This document shows, piece by piece, positions 26,174 to 35,348 of a DNA stretch of 64,000 bases (the stretch's first letter is position 1; each line of letters opens with the position of its first letter). Origin of the DNA: Gluconobacter vitians (GTDB taxonomy: Bacteria > Pseudomonadota > Alphaproteobacteria > Acetobacterales > Acetobacteraceae); NCBI RefSeq assembly GCF_015244565.1, contig NZ_JABCQG010000005.1:1-64000 (forward strand). Direction: 5' to 3'. Both the position numbers and the translations under genes were made by a program. Below the pieces are notes generated by a model. That model worked only from the letters and a program-made list of their open reading frames with translations. It was not told the origin of the DNA and ran no database searches.

Positions 26174-27553
26174 TTAGCTCAGGTTGAAGTTCGAAGCGTT
26201 CAAATCGGTAACACCGACGAACGTGATCTTGGAATTGTCGGACAGTGCGATCGTGGTGTTGCCACCAGCAACCGTTGCGCTCGACAGAACATTCGCCAGA
26301 CCATTGTTGTTCTGAAGACCGTACTGATACAGAGCCATCAGGTTACCAGCTGCGCTACCGAAGTCGGTGATCGTGTAATCACCACCAGCAGTGCCCTTGG
26401 TCAGGGCAAACAGGTTGCCAGCGCCCGAACCACCCGTGAGGGTTGCTGCGCCCGAACCGCCAACCAGCGTATCGGAAGCGGAACCACCGATGATGGTTTC
26501 GTTGCCCGTACCTGCGAAAGCATGCAGCGTGCCGTTGGAGGAAGCAGCCGAGACGGTCTCGTTGCCTTCGTTGCCAACGAACAGGTTGGAAGAGCTTGCA
26601 GATCCACCGACCAGCATCAGGTCAAGACCCGAAGCGCCGAACAGCGTGGACGTACCAGCGGAAACGGTCGTTGCACCCGTGCCGTTCAGGAACGTCAGAG
26701 CGCCCGAAGCATTGATCGAATTGGCCGTACCACGAACCTGCCACATATCGGCAGATGCCGAGATGGTGTCGTTCAGACCGCCCGAAACGGTGCTCATGGC
26801 GCCGGTCGAGAAGTAGGTGCTGGAGCTGCCGCCCGTGATGAAGCTGTTGTTGCCGCCCGAAACGGTGTTGTGCGACGTTGTGTCGTAAACCGTTGCGTTT
26901 GCGCCCAGCGTGACCACGGAGCTACCACCCAGAAGGGTGACCGTGTCGGTACCGGTCGTGCCACCGATGGTGTCCTGACCTTCGGAACGAACGACGTTCG
27001 TACCGCTGCCCAGATCGATCTTGTTGTTGCCAAGACCGGCACTGACGGTGTCGTTACCGTTCGTGCCCGTAATGGTGTCGTTTCCGTCACCCGTAGCAAT
27101 GTTCCAGTTTCCGGTGGAGCTGCCACCGCTGAACGTGTTGTTGCCAACGCCACCGATGAAGGTGCCATTCTGGTTGCCAGCCGTCATGGACACACCGGCA
27201 TAATCACCGGCGAGAACACTGATGTTGCTGGCCGTGCTGCCAGAGACATCCAGGCTGACTGCAGAGTTCAGCGTGTCCTGACCCGTCGTGGAGTAGCTAC
27301 CAACAGAGATGTACTGCGTGGTGCTGTCCGTGAGGGAATACTGTCCCCCCTGGCTGATCAGGCCATGAGCGGCATTGCTTCCGGAAGAAGCGTTGCTACC
27401 CGGAACCATGTCGTAAGAATCAAGCCCGCCACTAGTGTGGAGGGAGGACACAGCATTCTGATACTGCTGTGCCAGCAGCTGGGTCTGCCCACCATTGACC
27501 GTGACCGCAAAGGTCTGGCCGGAGGCGCCAACTACTGTAGTAATGTTAGCCAT
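26174..27553 (-). CDS. Glycine/serine/asparagine-rich RTX-like secreted protein
   Basis: A 459-aa protein from the second ATG (27553), which lies 9 nt after AGGAG; an ATG six bases earlier is too close. It has no signal peptide. From about residue 130 it contains degenerate beta-roll repeats of GGxGNDT type (TGDGNDTITGTNGNDTVSAG and GGSASDTLVGGSG), few charged residues and no cysteine. The C-terminus ITFVGVTDLNASNF resembles type I secretion endings. A surface or extracellular adhesin or layer protein is likely. It lies between two very large glycosyltransferases. Third positions strongly favour C, suggesting high expression. The exact role is unknown. Confidence 0.75.
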   Translation of the reverse strand: MANITTVVGASGQTFAVTVNGGQTQLLAQQYQNAVSSLHTSGGLDSYDMVPGSNASSGSNAAHGLISQGGQYSLTDSTTQYISVGSYSTTGQDTLNSAVSLDVSGSTASNISVLAGDYAGVSMTAGNQNGTFIGGVGNNTFSGGSSTGNWNIATGDGNDTITGTNGNDTVSAGLGNNKIDLGSGTNVVRSEGQDTIGGTTGTDTVTLLGGSSVVTLGANATVYDTTSHNTVSGGNNSFITGGSSSTYFSTGAMSTVSGGLNDTISASADMWQVRGTANSINASGALTFLNGTGATTVSAGTSTLFGASGLDLMLVGGSASSSNLFVGNEGNETVSAASSNGTLHAFAGTGNETIIGGSASDTLVGGSGAATLTGGSGAGNLFALTKGTAGGDYTITDFGSAAGNLMALYQYGLQNNNGLANVLSSATVAGGNTTIALSDNSKITFVGVTDLNASNFNLS

Positions 27554-27935
27554 TACCATGCACTCCTAAAAAAGGTTGCCTCGCACCGGCGGCCCTCGGA
27601 CCACCCAAATGATCGAGCGACGAGTCTTGGATATATCAGAGCAAGATTGCCAAAAGCAATCCACTTTGCAAACGATACAAGGATTCACTGCCTGTCATTT
27701 GAGGATTCAAGATGCCACATCGTCAACGAGTTCTCCGTTTTCATTATATGGAAACGGAAAAGAGCGGATGATCCGGCTCTTCAATCAAATCCTTTTATAT
27801 CGAAAAAGTTCCGTCAATGTTAATTTCATAAGAAATAAATGTCAGCAATATTGCATCGTTCCATACCGGGCTGCACTTCCCGTCTTCTAACCCTCACCAT
27901 CCCTCACAGACACAGCGATCCTGACAGGCCCATTC
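27554..27935. promoter_or_regulatory. AT-rich divergent promoter/leader region
   Basis: The region between the divergent RTX-like and glycosyltransferase genes is clearly richer in A and T than its neighbours. The minus strand keeps an AGGAG site at its edge. Two hairpins can be drawn: CCGTTT..AAACGG at 27735-27757 and AAGAGC..GCTCTT at 27760-27781. These could lie in a long leader of the RTX-like mRNA. I find no coding gene. Confidence 0.45.
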
Positions 27936-30824
27936 GTGAATTTCTCAATCCCCACTTCACTTCCCCACCCAAAAACGGACCATTATCTGGCATGTCTGGC
28001 GCTTCTGCTGGCAGCTGAAAAATCAGCATCCCGAAACGTCTTCCGTCCGCAGGACAACCCGGATCACATTTCCTTGATGGTCTGGCTGACAACGGTTCTG
28101 GCTGAGGAACAGGGACTGACCGCTGCCCGGATCGAATATGCACCACACCTTCACGCCCAAATCCGTCCCGCTCTTAGCGTAGCCTTGGAAACTTATTGTT
28201 CGGCACTGGACATCAGGATTGTTTCCTTGGCGGATCATAATGGCGCCGCCACCCTCCCCCTGCTCTTCCACGTTTCCGAGAACGCAACGGCGAACCCCTC
28301 ATCCGTACCCATTCTTCAATTCGGATCACCTCCTGCTCAGGGTGCCTTTGCCCTTACTTCAGATACAGTCCTGACTGATGCAGGAGAGTCGCCATTTCTG
28401 AAATTCCTGCTGTCAGATACGCCGGAAAGTCAGGGCCTTCGTCACAGCATCCGCCTCCTTCTCGATGACGATCGAAAAACCCGCCACATCCTTTCCCAGA
28501 CCAGGGCCATCCAGCAGTCATCGCTGGAGAAAACACAAACCATTCAGGATCTTCGCGTCTCTCTTCGGATGCTGTCCGCCAAAACAAGGCGTCTTCTGGC
28601 AAACCCACCGTCGCAGGAACCAGAAAACATAGTCTTCGCACAGCCAGCCACAGACACGCATTCTGTCGACGCTGCTCCCTCCGGTTCCCCAAAATCTTCA
28701 TTCTGGCGCCGGGCATACTGGCGACTGAAACGCTCCCTACATCCACCTTCTCCGTCACCCGAGATTCCAGCTCAGGAAACCGACACACAGGAAACGCCTC
28801 CTGTTCCGGCACCAGCATCCTTCTCTGTGCGTCGTGTCCTTTTCGTTGCGGGCGAACCGGGTACACCAGGTGTCCTCTACCGCTGCCACCGCAACGCCGC
28901 GGCGGCCAGGGATGCGGGTTTTGAAGCCAAGGTCCTGCCCTGCGCATCAGTTGGCTATGACGATATCCACTGGGCAGACGTCATGGTCCTGTGGCGCGTG
29001 GAATATAGCGGCCACGTCAGTACCATCCTCGATCTTGCCCAAGCCGAAAATGTCATCACCGTCTTTGATGCGGATGATATTGTCTTTGTCCCGCATTATG
29101 CCCGCATTGACATGATTGACGGCATCCGTTCGGTTGGCGCTACTGAAGCCCGTATCGAGCAATGCTTCTCTGACATGCGCCGCACCTTCCTGCGCTGCGA
29201 TCAGGGATCGACCACAACGGCTGAACTGGTTTTTGCCATGCACAGCCTGCGGCCCGTGGTACACCTGCTTCCCAATATTTACGACGTGCCCTCTCTCCAG
29301 CGTGCCCGCCTGGCACTGCGCATGCGTGGTGAACCCGGCCGCGTGAACACCGGAGACGGGCTGGTCCGCATTGGTTACGCGACCGGGTCACGAACCCACC
29401 AGCGGGATTTCGCACCCATTTGTCCTACAATCGCGGAGATCCTGCGCCAGCGTCCTCAGGCTCGTCTGGTTCTGTTCCGCGAGCCGGAGACCCATCGGCC
29501 TGTCCTGCTCATGGAAGAATTTCCCAGCCTGATCCCGGTCCAGGACCAGATCGAATGGCGCGACATGGTCCCCCTCGACGAACTGCAGGACGAATTCGCC
29601 CGGTTCGACATCTCCATCGCGCCTCTGGAGACCGGGAATGTCTTCTGCGAAGCCAAAAGCGAGATCAAGTTCTTCGAGGCCGCCCTCTCCGGAGCAGCAA
29701 CGATCGCGTCCCCGACCGGTCCGTTCAGGCGGGTCATCCGTCAGGGAGAGACCGGCTTTCTGGCCGATACGCCGACTGAATGGTACGAAGCCCTAATCGA
29801 ACTGATCGACGACCCGGAACGGCGTGTCCGGATGGCACGTGACGCCTATCATTCCGTCCTGTGGCCCTTCAGTCCGCAGGCTCAGGCGCGTCGCATGAAA
29901 CTTGCCCTGATGTCCATGTCCGGCGACGAAGCTGCCGCTCTTTCAGTGGAAACCCGCCTCGCCAGAGACCGGCTTGCGTCCTCCGCCCTTCCTGTCATCC
30001 CACCCAGCCGAACGCTCTTCCATCATGATGCGCTTGGCGAGGCGTCCGTTACGGTCGTCATTACGTCCTATAATTATGAAGCCCACCTTCTGGACGCGCT
30101 TGAATCCGTCGCAGCGCAGACCCTGCCCCTGCTGGATCTGATCGTCGTGGATGACGGATCATCCGATGGCTCGATCGCTTTGGCCCGGACATGGATGGAA
30201 CGGCTTTGCGACCGTTTCAACCGTCTGATCCTGCGCCAGTCCGTTGCGAATGCCGGACTGGGCGGTGCACGCAACATCGGAATGGATGCGGCCGAAACCA
30301 TCCATGTCATGCAACTGGATGCCGACAACACCCTGCGACCCGAGGCCTGCGAAACGCTTCTCGGCTCCATGCAGAATGGCACGGCCTATGCCTATCCGAT
30401 CATCGCCTGCTTCAATGAAAAGGGACCGGTCCTGCTGGACATGAGCGCAGACACCCATCAACAGCCGGGGACGCCCGAGCTTCTTGGTGATCTGCCGTTC
30501 AATCCTTTTTCCCTCGTCTCGGGAAACAGGATCGACGCCATGGCCATGGTCACCAAATGGGCCTGGGCTGCCGTTGGCGGCTACTATGTTTCACGTGAAG
30601 CAATGGGCTGGGAAGACTTTGATCTGTGGTGCTCACTGGCGGAACGCGGTCTTCCGGGCCATCATGTTCCGCAAATTCTGGCCGATTACCGCCAGCACGA
30701 GACATCCATGACAAATGCTTCGACCGAAAAAGACGCCCACAAGGCCCGCGTCGTGGCTTTCGTTCAGGCCAGACATCCGTGGATCCGCCTTAGCGCCGAA
30801 CGCGCAACGCCCCGGAAAAACTGA
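27936..30824 (+). CDS. Large multidomain glycosyltransferase (GT4-like plus GT2)
   Basis: A 962-aa protein in three parts. Residues 1-300 are unrecognised and end in a Pro-rich linker. Residues 305-680 form a GT4-like module (RRVLFVAGEPGTPGVLYR, VFDADDIVFVPHY, IGYATGSRTHQRDFA, DISIAPLETGNVFCEAKSEIKFFE) homologous to the first module of the 890-aa protein at 23.4 kb. Residues 705-950 are a GT2 domain (VTVVITSYNYEAHL, LDLIVVDDGSSDGS, MQLDADNTLRP, GWEDFDLWCSLAERG). Two distinct transferase activities in one protein suggest assembly of a repeating or stepwise surface glycan. A parS-like site lies within the GT2 part. Confidence 0.8.
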   Translation: MNFSIPTSLPHPKTDHYLACLALLLAAEKSASRNVFRPQDNPDHISLMVWLTTVLAEEQGLTAARIEYAPHLHAQIRPALSVALETYCSALDIRIVSLADHNGAATLPLLFHVSENATANPSSVPILQFGSPPAQGAFALTSDTVLTDAGESPFLKFLLSDTPESQGLRHSIRLLLDDDRKTRHILSQTRAIQQSSLEKTQTIQDLRVSLRMLSAKTRRLLANPPSQEPENIVFAQPATDTHSVDAAPSGSPKSSFWRRAYWRLKRSLHPPSPSPEIPAQETDTQETPPVPAPASFSVRRVLFVAGEPGTPGVLYRCHRNAAAARDAGFEAKVLPCASVGYDDIHWADVMVLWRVEYSGHVSTILDLAQAENVITVFDADDIVFVPHYARIDMIDGIRSVGATEARIEQCFSDMRRTFLRCDQGSTTTAELVFAMHSLRPVVHLLPNIYDVPSLQRARLALRMRGEPGRVNTGDGLVRIGYATGSRTHQRDFAPICPTIAEILRQRPQARLVLFREPETHRPVLLMEEFPSLIPVQDQIEWRDMVPLDELQDEFARFDISIAPLETGNVFCEAKSEIKFFEAALSGAATIASPTGPFRRVIRQGETGFLADTPTEWYEALIELIDDPERRVRMARDAYHSVLWPFSPQAQARRMKLALMSMSGDEAAALSVETRLARDRLASSALPVIPPSRTLFHHDALGEASVTVVITSYNYEAHLLDALESVAAQTLPLLDLIVVDDGSSDGSIALARTWMERLCDRFNRLILRQSVANAGLGGARNIGMDAAETIHVMQLDADNTLRPEACETLLGSMQNGTAYAYPIIACFNEKGPVLLDMSADTHQQPGTPELLGDLPFNPFSLVSGNRIDAMAMVTKWAWAAVGGYYVSREAMGWEDFDLWCSLAERGLPGHHVPQILADYRQHETSMTNASTEKDAHKARVVAFVQARHPWIRLSAERATPRKN
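30597..30612. other. parS-like site with one core mismatch
   Basis: TGTTTCACGTGAAGCA differs from the consensus ParB-binding site TGTTTCACGTGAAACA at one position. It lies inside the GT2 part of the glycosyltransferase gene, where it encodes FHVKQ-like Val-Ser-Arg context rather than a conserved motif. Confidence 0.5.
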
Positions 30825-30852
30825 CGCCCCCACTTCTGAATTGCATAAAAAA

Positions 30853-30886
30853 ACCCGCTCCCGGACACCTCCGGAAGCGGGTTTTT
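30853..30886. terminator. Bidirectional intrinsic terminator
   Basis: ACCCGCT-c-CCGG, a 6-nt loop and CCGG-a-AGCGGGT form an 11-bp stem flanked by A7 on the left and TTTTT on the right. It can end both the plus-strand glycosyltransferase and the minus-strand aldehyde dehydrogenase transcripts. Confidence 0.92.
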
Positions 30887-30938
30887 CATGACCTGAAAGA
30901 TCGAACCGGGCTTCACGAAGAAGCCCGATACGCCTTGA

Positions 30939-32330
30939 TCAGAACGGTGCATCGATATCAACAACGTCGATCAATTTGTGATTGACGAATTCCTTGATGC
31001 CCAGACCGATCAGCTCGCGACCATAACCCGAACGGGCCACGCCACCGAACGGCAGGTCAGCCTTCACCATCGTCGGATGGTTGATATAGACCATGCCCGT
31101 ATAGATCTGCTCGGCAACCTTCACGCCACGCTTGGTGTCCTTCGTGAAGACCGAACCCCCCAGACCGAACGGCGAGTCATTGGCGATACGGATGGCATCG
31201 GCATCGTCCTTGGCGCGATACAGCTGCGTTACCGGACCAAAGAACTCCCACAGACGGGCTTCATTGTTCTCGTGCAGGTTGGTCATCAGCAGCGGCTGGA
31301 AGAAGGCACCCTTTTCAGGAACCGGATTACCGATCACCTCGACAACCGCGCCGTGCTTCTTGGCTTCCTCGACCTGGGCCTTCAGGTCATCAGCAGCCTT
31401 CTGCGAAGACAGCGGTGCGAGCGTCGTGGACGGATCCATCGGATCGCCAGCCTTCAGCTTGAGAACTTCCGCCTTGTACAGCTCGACGAAGCGGTCATAC
31501 ACGGCATCCGCCACGATCAGACGCTTGGCCGACACGCAGACCTGACCGGCATTCCAGTGGCGCCCAAAGGCAGCCCACTTGGCAGTCTTTTCCAGATCGG
31601 CATCATCCAGAACGAGGAACGCGTCAGAACCGCCGAGCTCCATCGTGGACTTCTTGAGAGCCTGTGCAGCGATGCCAGCAACAATGGCTCCAGCCCCTTC
31701 GGAACCCGTCAGGGCCACGCCACAGACGCGCGGGTCCTTGAGGATCGTTTCCGTATGATGGCGGGCCGTATAAAGGTTACGGAATCCACCCTTCGGCAGA
31801 CCGGCTTCCTTCATCAGGTCATCGAATGCGGCAGCGCACTGCGGCACGTTGGATGCGTGCTTGAGAATGACCGTGTTACCGGCGGAAAGCTGCGGCGCAA
31901 TGATGCGGGCGATCTGGTAGTAAGGGAAGTTCCACGGCTCGATGGCGAACACGATGCCCTGCGGCTGATGGATCAGAACCGCTTCGCCTTCCTTCGGATC
32001 GGCAACCGGCAGCTTTTCCGAAGCCAGAAGCTTCTCGGCATTCTTGGCGTAGTATTCGAAAATCTCTGCAGACAGGATCGTCTCTGCCTTGGCCTCGGCA
32101 AGAACCTTGCCCATCTCGAGCGTCATCAGTTTGGCATACTTGTCGATGTCACGACGAAGAATGTTGGCCGCTGCCGTCATGATCTTTGCACGCTCGGCAA
32201 AAGACGTGTGGCGCCAGCTCTTGAACGTATCGTAAGCTTCGGTCAGAGCGGTCTGAACTTCCTGGTCAGTCGCTTCCGGGAAAGTCTTGAGCGTCTCACC
32301 GGTATAAGGGTTGATCGTAGCATAAGCCAT
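30939..32330 (-). CDS. NAD(P)-dependent aldehyde dehydrogenase, succinate-semialdehyde type
   Basis: A 463-aa aldehyde dehydrogenase. The oxyanion asparagine is Asn134 in EPWNFPYY, the general base is Glu231 in MELGGSDAF, and the nucleophile is Cys265 in NAGQVCVSAKR. The LTGSEGAG turn and PFGGVARSGYGREL C-terminus fit the short SSADH (GabD/Sad) branch of about 455-465 aa rather than 490-aa forms. It would oxidise succinate semialdehyde or a related aldehyde in the cytoplasm. It stands alone; the substrate is inferred from the subfamily. Confidence 0.85.
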   Translation of the reverse strand: MAYATINPYTGETLKTFPEATDQEVQTALTEAYDTFKSWRHTSFAERAKIMTAAANILRRDIDKYAKLMTLEMGKVLAEAKAETILSAEIFEYYAKNAEKLLASEKLPVADPKEGEAVLIHQPQGIVFAIEPWNFPYYQIARIIAPQLSAGNTVILKHASNVPQCAAAFDDLMKEAGLPKGGFRNLYTARHHTETILKDPRVCGVALTGSEGAGAIVAGIAAQALKKSTMELGGSDAFLVLDDADLEKTAKWAAFGRHWNAGQVCVSAKRLIVADAVYDRFVELYKAEVLKLKAGDPMDPSTTLAPLSSQKAADDLKAQVEEAKKHGAVVEVIGNPVPEKGAFFQPLLMTNLHENNEARLWEFFGPVTQLYRAKDDADAIRIANDSPFGLGGSVFTKDTKRGVKVAEQIYTGMVYINHPTMVKADLPFGGVARSGYGRELIGLGIKEFVNHKLIDVVDIDAPF

Positions 32331-32423
32331 GACGAGTCATGTTCCTGTCTGGTGATTTGGTTTCCTGCATATTGGCACGAATACCAGTGCACGAAAGCCC
32401 CTACGCCTTCAGAGATCAAAAGT

Positions 32424-34457
32424 TCACTGATCTGTGTCCGTATCTGGCACCCCGTCCCGAAGCTCCTCGAGCCATGCTTTCGCACTGCTGTCGGAAGGCG
32501 CGCGCCAGTCCCCGCGGGGTGAAAGGGACCCGCCTGAAACCAGCTTCGGCCCGTTGGGCATTGCCGAACGCTTGAACTGGCTCGTCCCGAAAAACCGCTT
32601 CAGAAACACCTCAAGCCAGTGCCGGATCTCACCCAGACCATAAGCCACCTTCCGGTCTTCAGGATAATGCGCGGGCCATGTCCCACGCGATGCATCACCC
32701 CAAGCCTTCTCCGCCAGGAAAGCGATCTTGGACGGCCGGAACCCGTGACGCAGAATATGATAAAGTGTGAAATCCTGAAGCGGATACGGTCCGATCGTCT
32801 GTTCCGTGCTCTGCACGCCCTGCCCGGTATCGGGCACCAGTTCCGGCGTGATCTCCGCACTGACAATCCGTTCCAGAACCGGCCCTACGCCTTCGCCCAG
32901 CTTTCCATCCCGCGCCAGCCAGCGGATGACATGCTGGATCAGCGTCTTCGGCATCCCGGCATTGACGTTGTAATGGGACATCTGGTCCCCCACGCCATAG
33001 GTACACCAGCCCAGCGCCAGCTCCGACAGATCCCCCGTCCCGATCACGATCCCGTTGCGGTAATTGGCAATCCGGAACAGGAAATCCGTCCGCAGACCGG
33101 CCTGTACGTTCTCGAACGTGATGTCATGAACAGGCTGCCCCTCCGCAAAGGGGTGACCGATCCCCGCCAGCATTGTCTGCGCCGTTGGGCGGATATCCAG
33201 CTCATTCACCTCAACGCCCAGCACGTCCATAAGCGCATGGGCCATAGAACGGCTTTCTGTTCCCGTCGCAAATCCGGGCATCGTGTAGGCGAGAACATGC
33301 GTCCGCGGCCAGCCGAGCTCATCCGCAGCCCGCACGGCCACCAGCAGCGCCAGCGTACTGTCCAGCCCGCCTGAAACCCCGATCACGGCCCGCTGCGCCC
33401 CGCTCGCCTGCAACCGTCGGCGCAGGGCGCTGACCTGAATGGTCCAGCCTTCATAGCAGTCCCGCGCCAGTGTCCGCGCATCGGACGGCACAAACGGAAA
33501 CCGCACGACTTCCCGTTTCAGCCCCAGATCCGTCATTGGCGGCGCAAGCGTGAACCCGACGGTCCGGAATTCTTGTCCTGGCTGCCCGAACTGGCCCGTC
33601 CGCATCCGCTCCTGCCGCAGCAGATCCAGATCCACATCCGCGATCACCAGCCGCTCACCCTGCGGGAAACGGTCCGACTGCGCCAGAAGCCGCCCCGCCT
33701 CATGGATCGAGACCTGCCCGTCCCAGGCCAGATCGGTCGTGGACTCCCCTTCACCCGCCGCCGCATAAGCATAAGCCGTCAGCGTCCGCATGGACTGCGC
33801 CTGACACAGAAGCGACCGGTCGTCCGTGCGCCCGATCGTGACCGGTGATGCGGACGGATTGAGAATGACCGTGGCTCCTGCTTCCGCAAGCTTCCCGCTC
33901 GGCGGAGACGCAACCCACAGATCCTCGCAGATCTCCACGCCCAGCGTCAGCCCACGTACATCCTCGGCCTGAAACAGCAGATCTGCCCCGAACGGCACAT
34001 CTTCGCCAAAGAGTCGGATCGTCCCGGATGTCTGAAGCCCGGCCGTAAAATGCCGTGGCTCATAGAACTCCCGGTAGCGTGGCAGATGCGATTTTGGCAC
34101 GACACCCAGAACCCGCCCGCGATGCACGACCGCCGCACAGTTATAAAGCCGGTCCCCGCGCACCAGTGGCAGGCCCACTACGGCAACAGACAGAAGCTCC
34201 CGCGAGCCCGCCATAACCTGCTGGAGGGCCTCAAGCGCTCCATTCAGGATCACATCCTGAAACCGCAGGTCCTCCAGCGTGTAGCCCGTCAGCCCCAGCT
34301 CCGGAAACACCACCGCCGCCACGCCCTGCCGGTCACACTCACGTAGCACCTCAAGCGCCCGTTCCCCGTTAATGCGCGGCTCGGCAAGCGTCACCGGCAG
34401 CGTGCAGGCGGCGATCCGGGCGAACCCCTGATGATACAGGGAGCGAAACAGGGTCAT
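32424..34457 (-). CDS. nadE: Glutamine-dependent NAD+ synthetase
   Basis: A 677-aa two-domain NadE. The ATG at 34457 follows GGAG. The N-terminal nitrilase-type glutaminase has the triad Glu53 in FPELGLTGY, the lysine in [14 protein letters not shown] and the cysteine in GVEICEDLW. The C-terminal synthetase has the P-loop [11 protein letters not shown] and the [16 protein letters not shown] segment. It amidates NaAD to NAD+ using glutamine, completing the pathway that includes NadD at 4.7 kb. Confidence 0.96.
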   Translation of the reverse strand: MTLFRSLYHQGFARIAACTLPVTLAEPRINGERALEVLRECDRQGVAAVVFPELGLTGYTLEDLRFQDVILNGALEALQQVMAGSRELLSVAVVGLPLVRGDRLYNCAAVVHRGRVLGVVPKSHLPRYREFYEPRHFTAGLQTSGTIRLFGEDVPFGADLLFQAEDVRGLTLGVEICEDLWVASPPSGKLAEAGATVILNPSASPVTIGRTDDRSLLCQAQSMRTLTAYAYAAAGEGESTTDLAWDGQVSIHEAGRLLAQSDRFPQGERLVIADVDLDLLRQERMRTGQFGQPGQEFRTVGFTLAPPMTDLGLKREVVRFPFVPSDARTLARDCYEGWTIQVSALRRRLQASGAQRAVIGVSGGLDSTLALLVAVRAADELGWPRTHVLAYTMPGFATGTESRSMAHALMDVLGVEVNELDIRPTAQTMLAGIGHPFAEGQPVHDITFENVQAGLRTDFLFRIANYRNGIVIGTGDLSELALGWCTYGVGDQMSHYNVNAGMPKTLIQHVIRWLARDGKLGEGVGPVLERIVSAEITPELVPDTGQGVQSTEQTIGPYPLQDFTLYHILRHGFRPSKIAFLAEKAWGDASRGTWPAHYPEDRKVAYGLGEIRHWLEVFLKRFFGTSQFKRSAMPNGPKLVSGGSLSPRGDWRAPSDSSAKAWLEELRDGVPDTDTDQ

Positions 34458-34649
34458 GACGGTTCTCCGGCAGGCAGGGCTTCCGGATTCAGAACCCCTG
34501 ACCATGGCAATATCGAAAACGGGGACTGTGCAAACAGCCCGAAAATAAAACGGATGTTACGAAAATGAACCTGTTCACCTCGCCGCCGTTCAGCCTTTTC
34601 AAACCCCGCTTCTCCGTCGGAGGGCGCTACTGACAAAGGAGACATTCTC

Positions 34650-34826
34650 ATGGACCTGCTACGCTGGACCATTGCCTTCCTTATCCTCGCCCTGTGCGCC
34701 GCGGTGCTGGGCTTTGGCGGAATTTCGGCAGATTTTGCCTATATCGGCAAGATTCTTTTCTTCATCTTCCTGGTGCTGCTGATCGTCAGCCTCGTCTTCG
34801 GACGTGGACGCGGCACACGCCTCTGA
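34650..34826 (+). CDS. DUF1328 (YtjA) family small membrane protein
   Basis: A 58-aa protein, [21 protein letters not shown] and onward, with two hydrophobic helices separated by [15 protein letters not shown] and a basic RGRGTRL tail. This is the standard DUF1328/UPF0391 layout. An AAAGGAGA ribosome-binding site precedes the ATG. The function of the family is unknown; several members are stress-induced. It is convergent with dsbB, 6 bp between stops. Confidence 0.9.
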   Translation: MDLLRWTIAFLILALCAAVLGFGGISADFAYIGKILFFIFLVLLIVSLVFGRGRGTRL

Positions 34827-34832
34827 TCCAAC

Positions 34833-35348
34833 TCAGCGTCGGGAGCGTCCCATTCGGGCGCTCCCGACCAGAGCAACCACAAACACCACAATCGCGTACA
34901 GTCCGCCCAGTTCCGTCATGGAGATCGGCAGACCAAAAAGATAATCCGGCGAATCACACGGCTTGTTCGGCCGTGCCGGCATGGTGGACATCCAGTCCTT
35001 GAAATTTCCTCCATGAAATACCGGAGCCCGGCACTCAGGTGCGGGGCTCGGCCAGAACTTGTGTTCCACGCCGGCATGGAGCACGGCGAGCCCGATGCTG
35101 GTCATCAGGCACAGAAGTCCGAAGAAAACTCCATACCGCGCATAACGCTTCGGCAGCACGATCGTAATGATCCCAAGCCCGATCAGCACCCACCAGGGGC
35201 GCCGCTCCCACAGGCACAGCTCGCAGGGCGCAAGCTGCAACCAGTGTTCGGCAAACCAAACCACACCGAGGGCCACCGCCCCCGCCAGAACATACAGACC
35301 GCCCAGTGCAGACGTTGAAACAGGGCGGTATGTTCTGTTCAGTGGCAC
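34833..35348 (-). CDS. dsbB: Disulfide bond formation protein B family (DsbB)
   Basis: A 171-aa inner-membrane protein with four helices. The redox pair is the CELC motif (Cys42, Cys45) after the first helix, and the second periplasmic pair lies in PECRAP and NKPCDSP. DsbB reoxidises DsbA and passes electrons to quinone. Its start overlaps the otsA stop by 10 bp, an unusual operon partner. The GC-rich hairpin at 34838-34868 lies in its last codons and may serve the convergent DUF1328 gene. Confidence 0.88.
   Translation of the reverse strand: MPLNRTYRPVSTSALGGLYVLAGAVALGVVWFAEHWLQLAPCELCLWERRPWWVLIGLGIITIVLPKRYARYGVFFGLLCLMTSIGLAVLHAGVEHKFWPSPAPECRAPVFHGGNFKDWMSTMPARPNKPCDSPDYLFGLPISMTELGGLYAIVVFVVALVGSARMGRSRR
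34838..34868 (+). terminator. Hairpin at the DUF1328/dsbB junction
   Basis: GTCGGGAGCG and its complement CGCTCCCGAC form a perfect 10-bp stem, extended by CCC/GGG inside. No U-tract follows, so termination activity for the DUF1328 transcript is uncertain. Confidence 0.4.

Noticed and set aside
30978-32522. 514-codon frame antisense to the aldehyde dehydrogenase
   Set aside because: The dehydrogenase has catalytic motifs; this frame has none.
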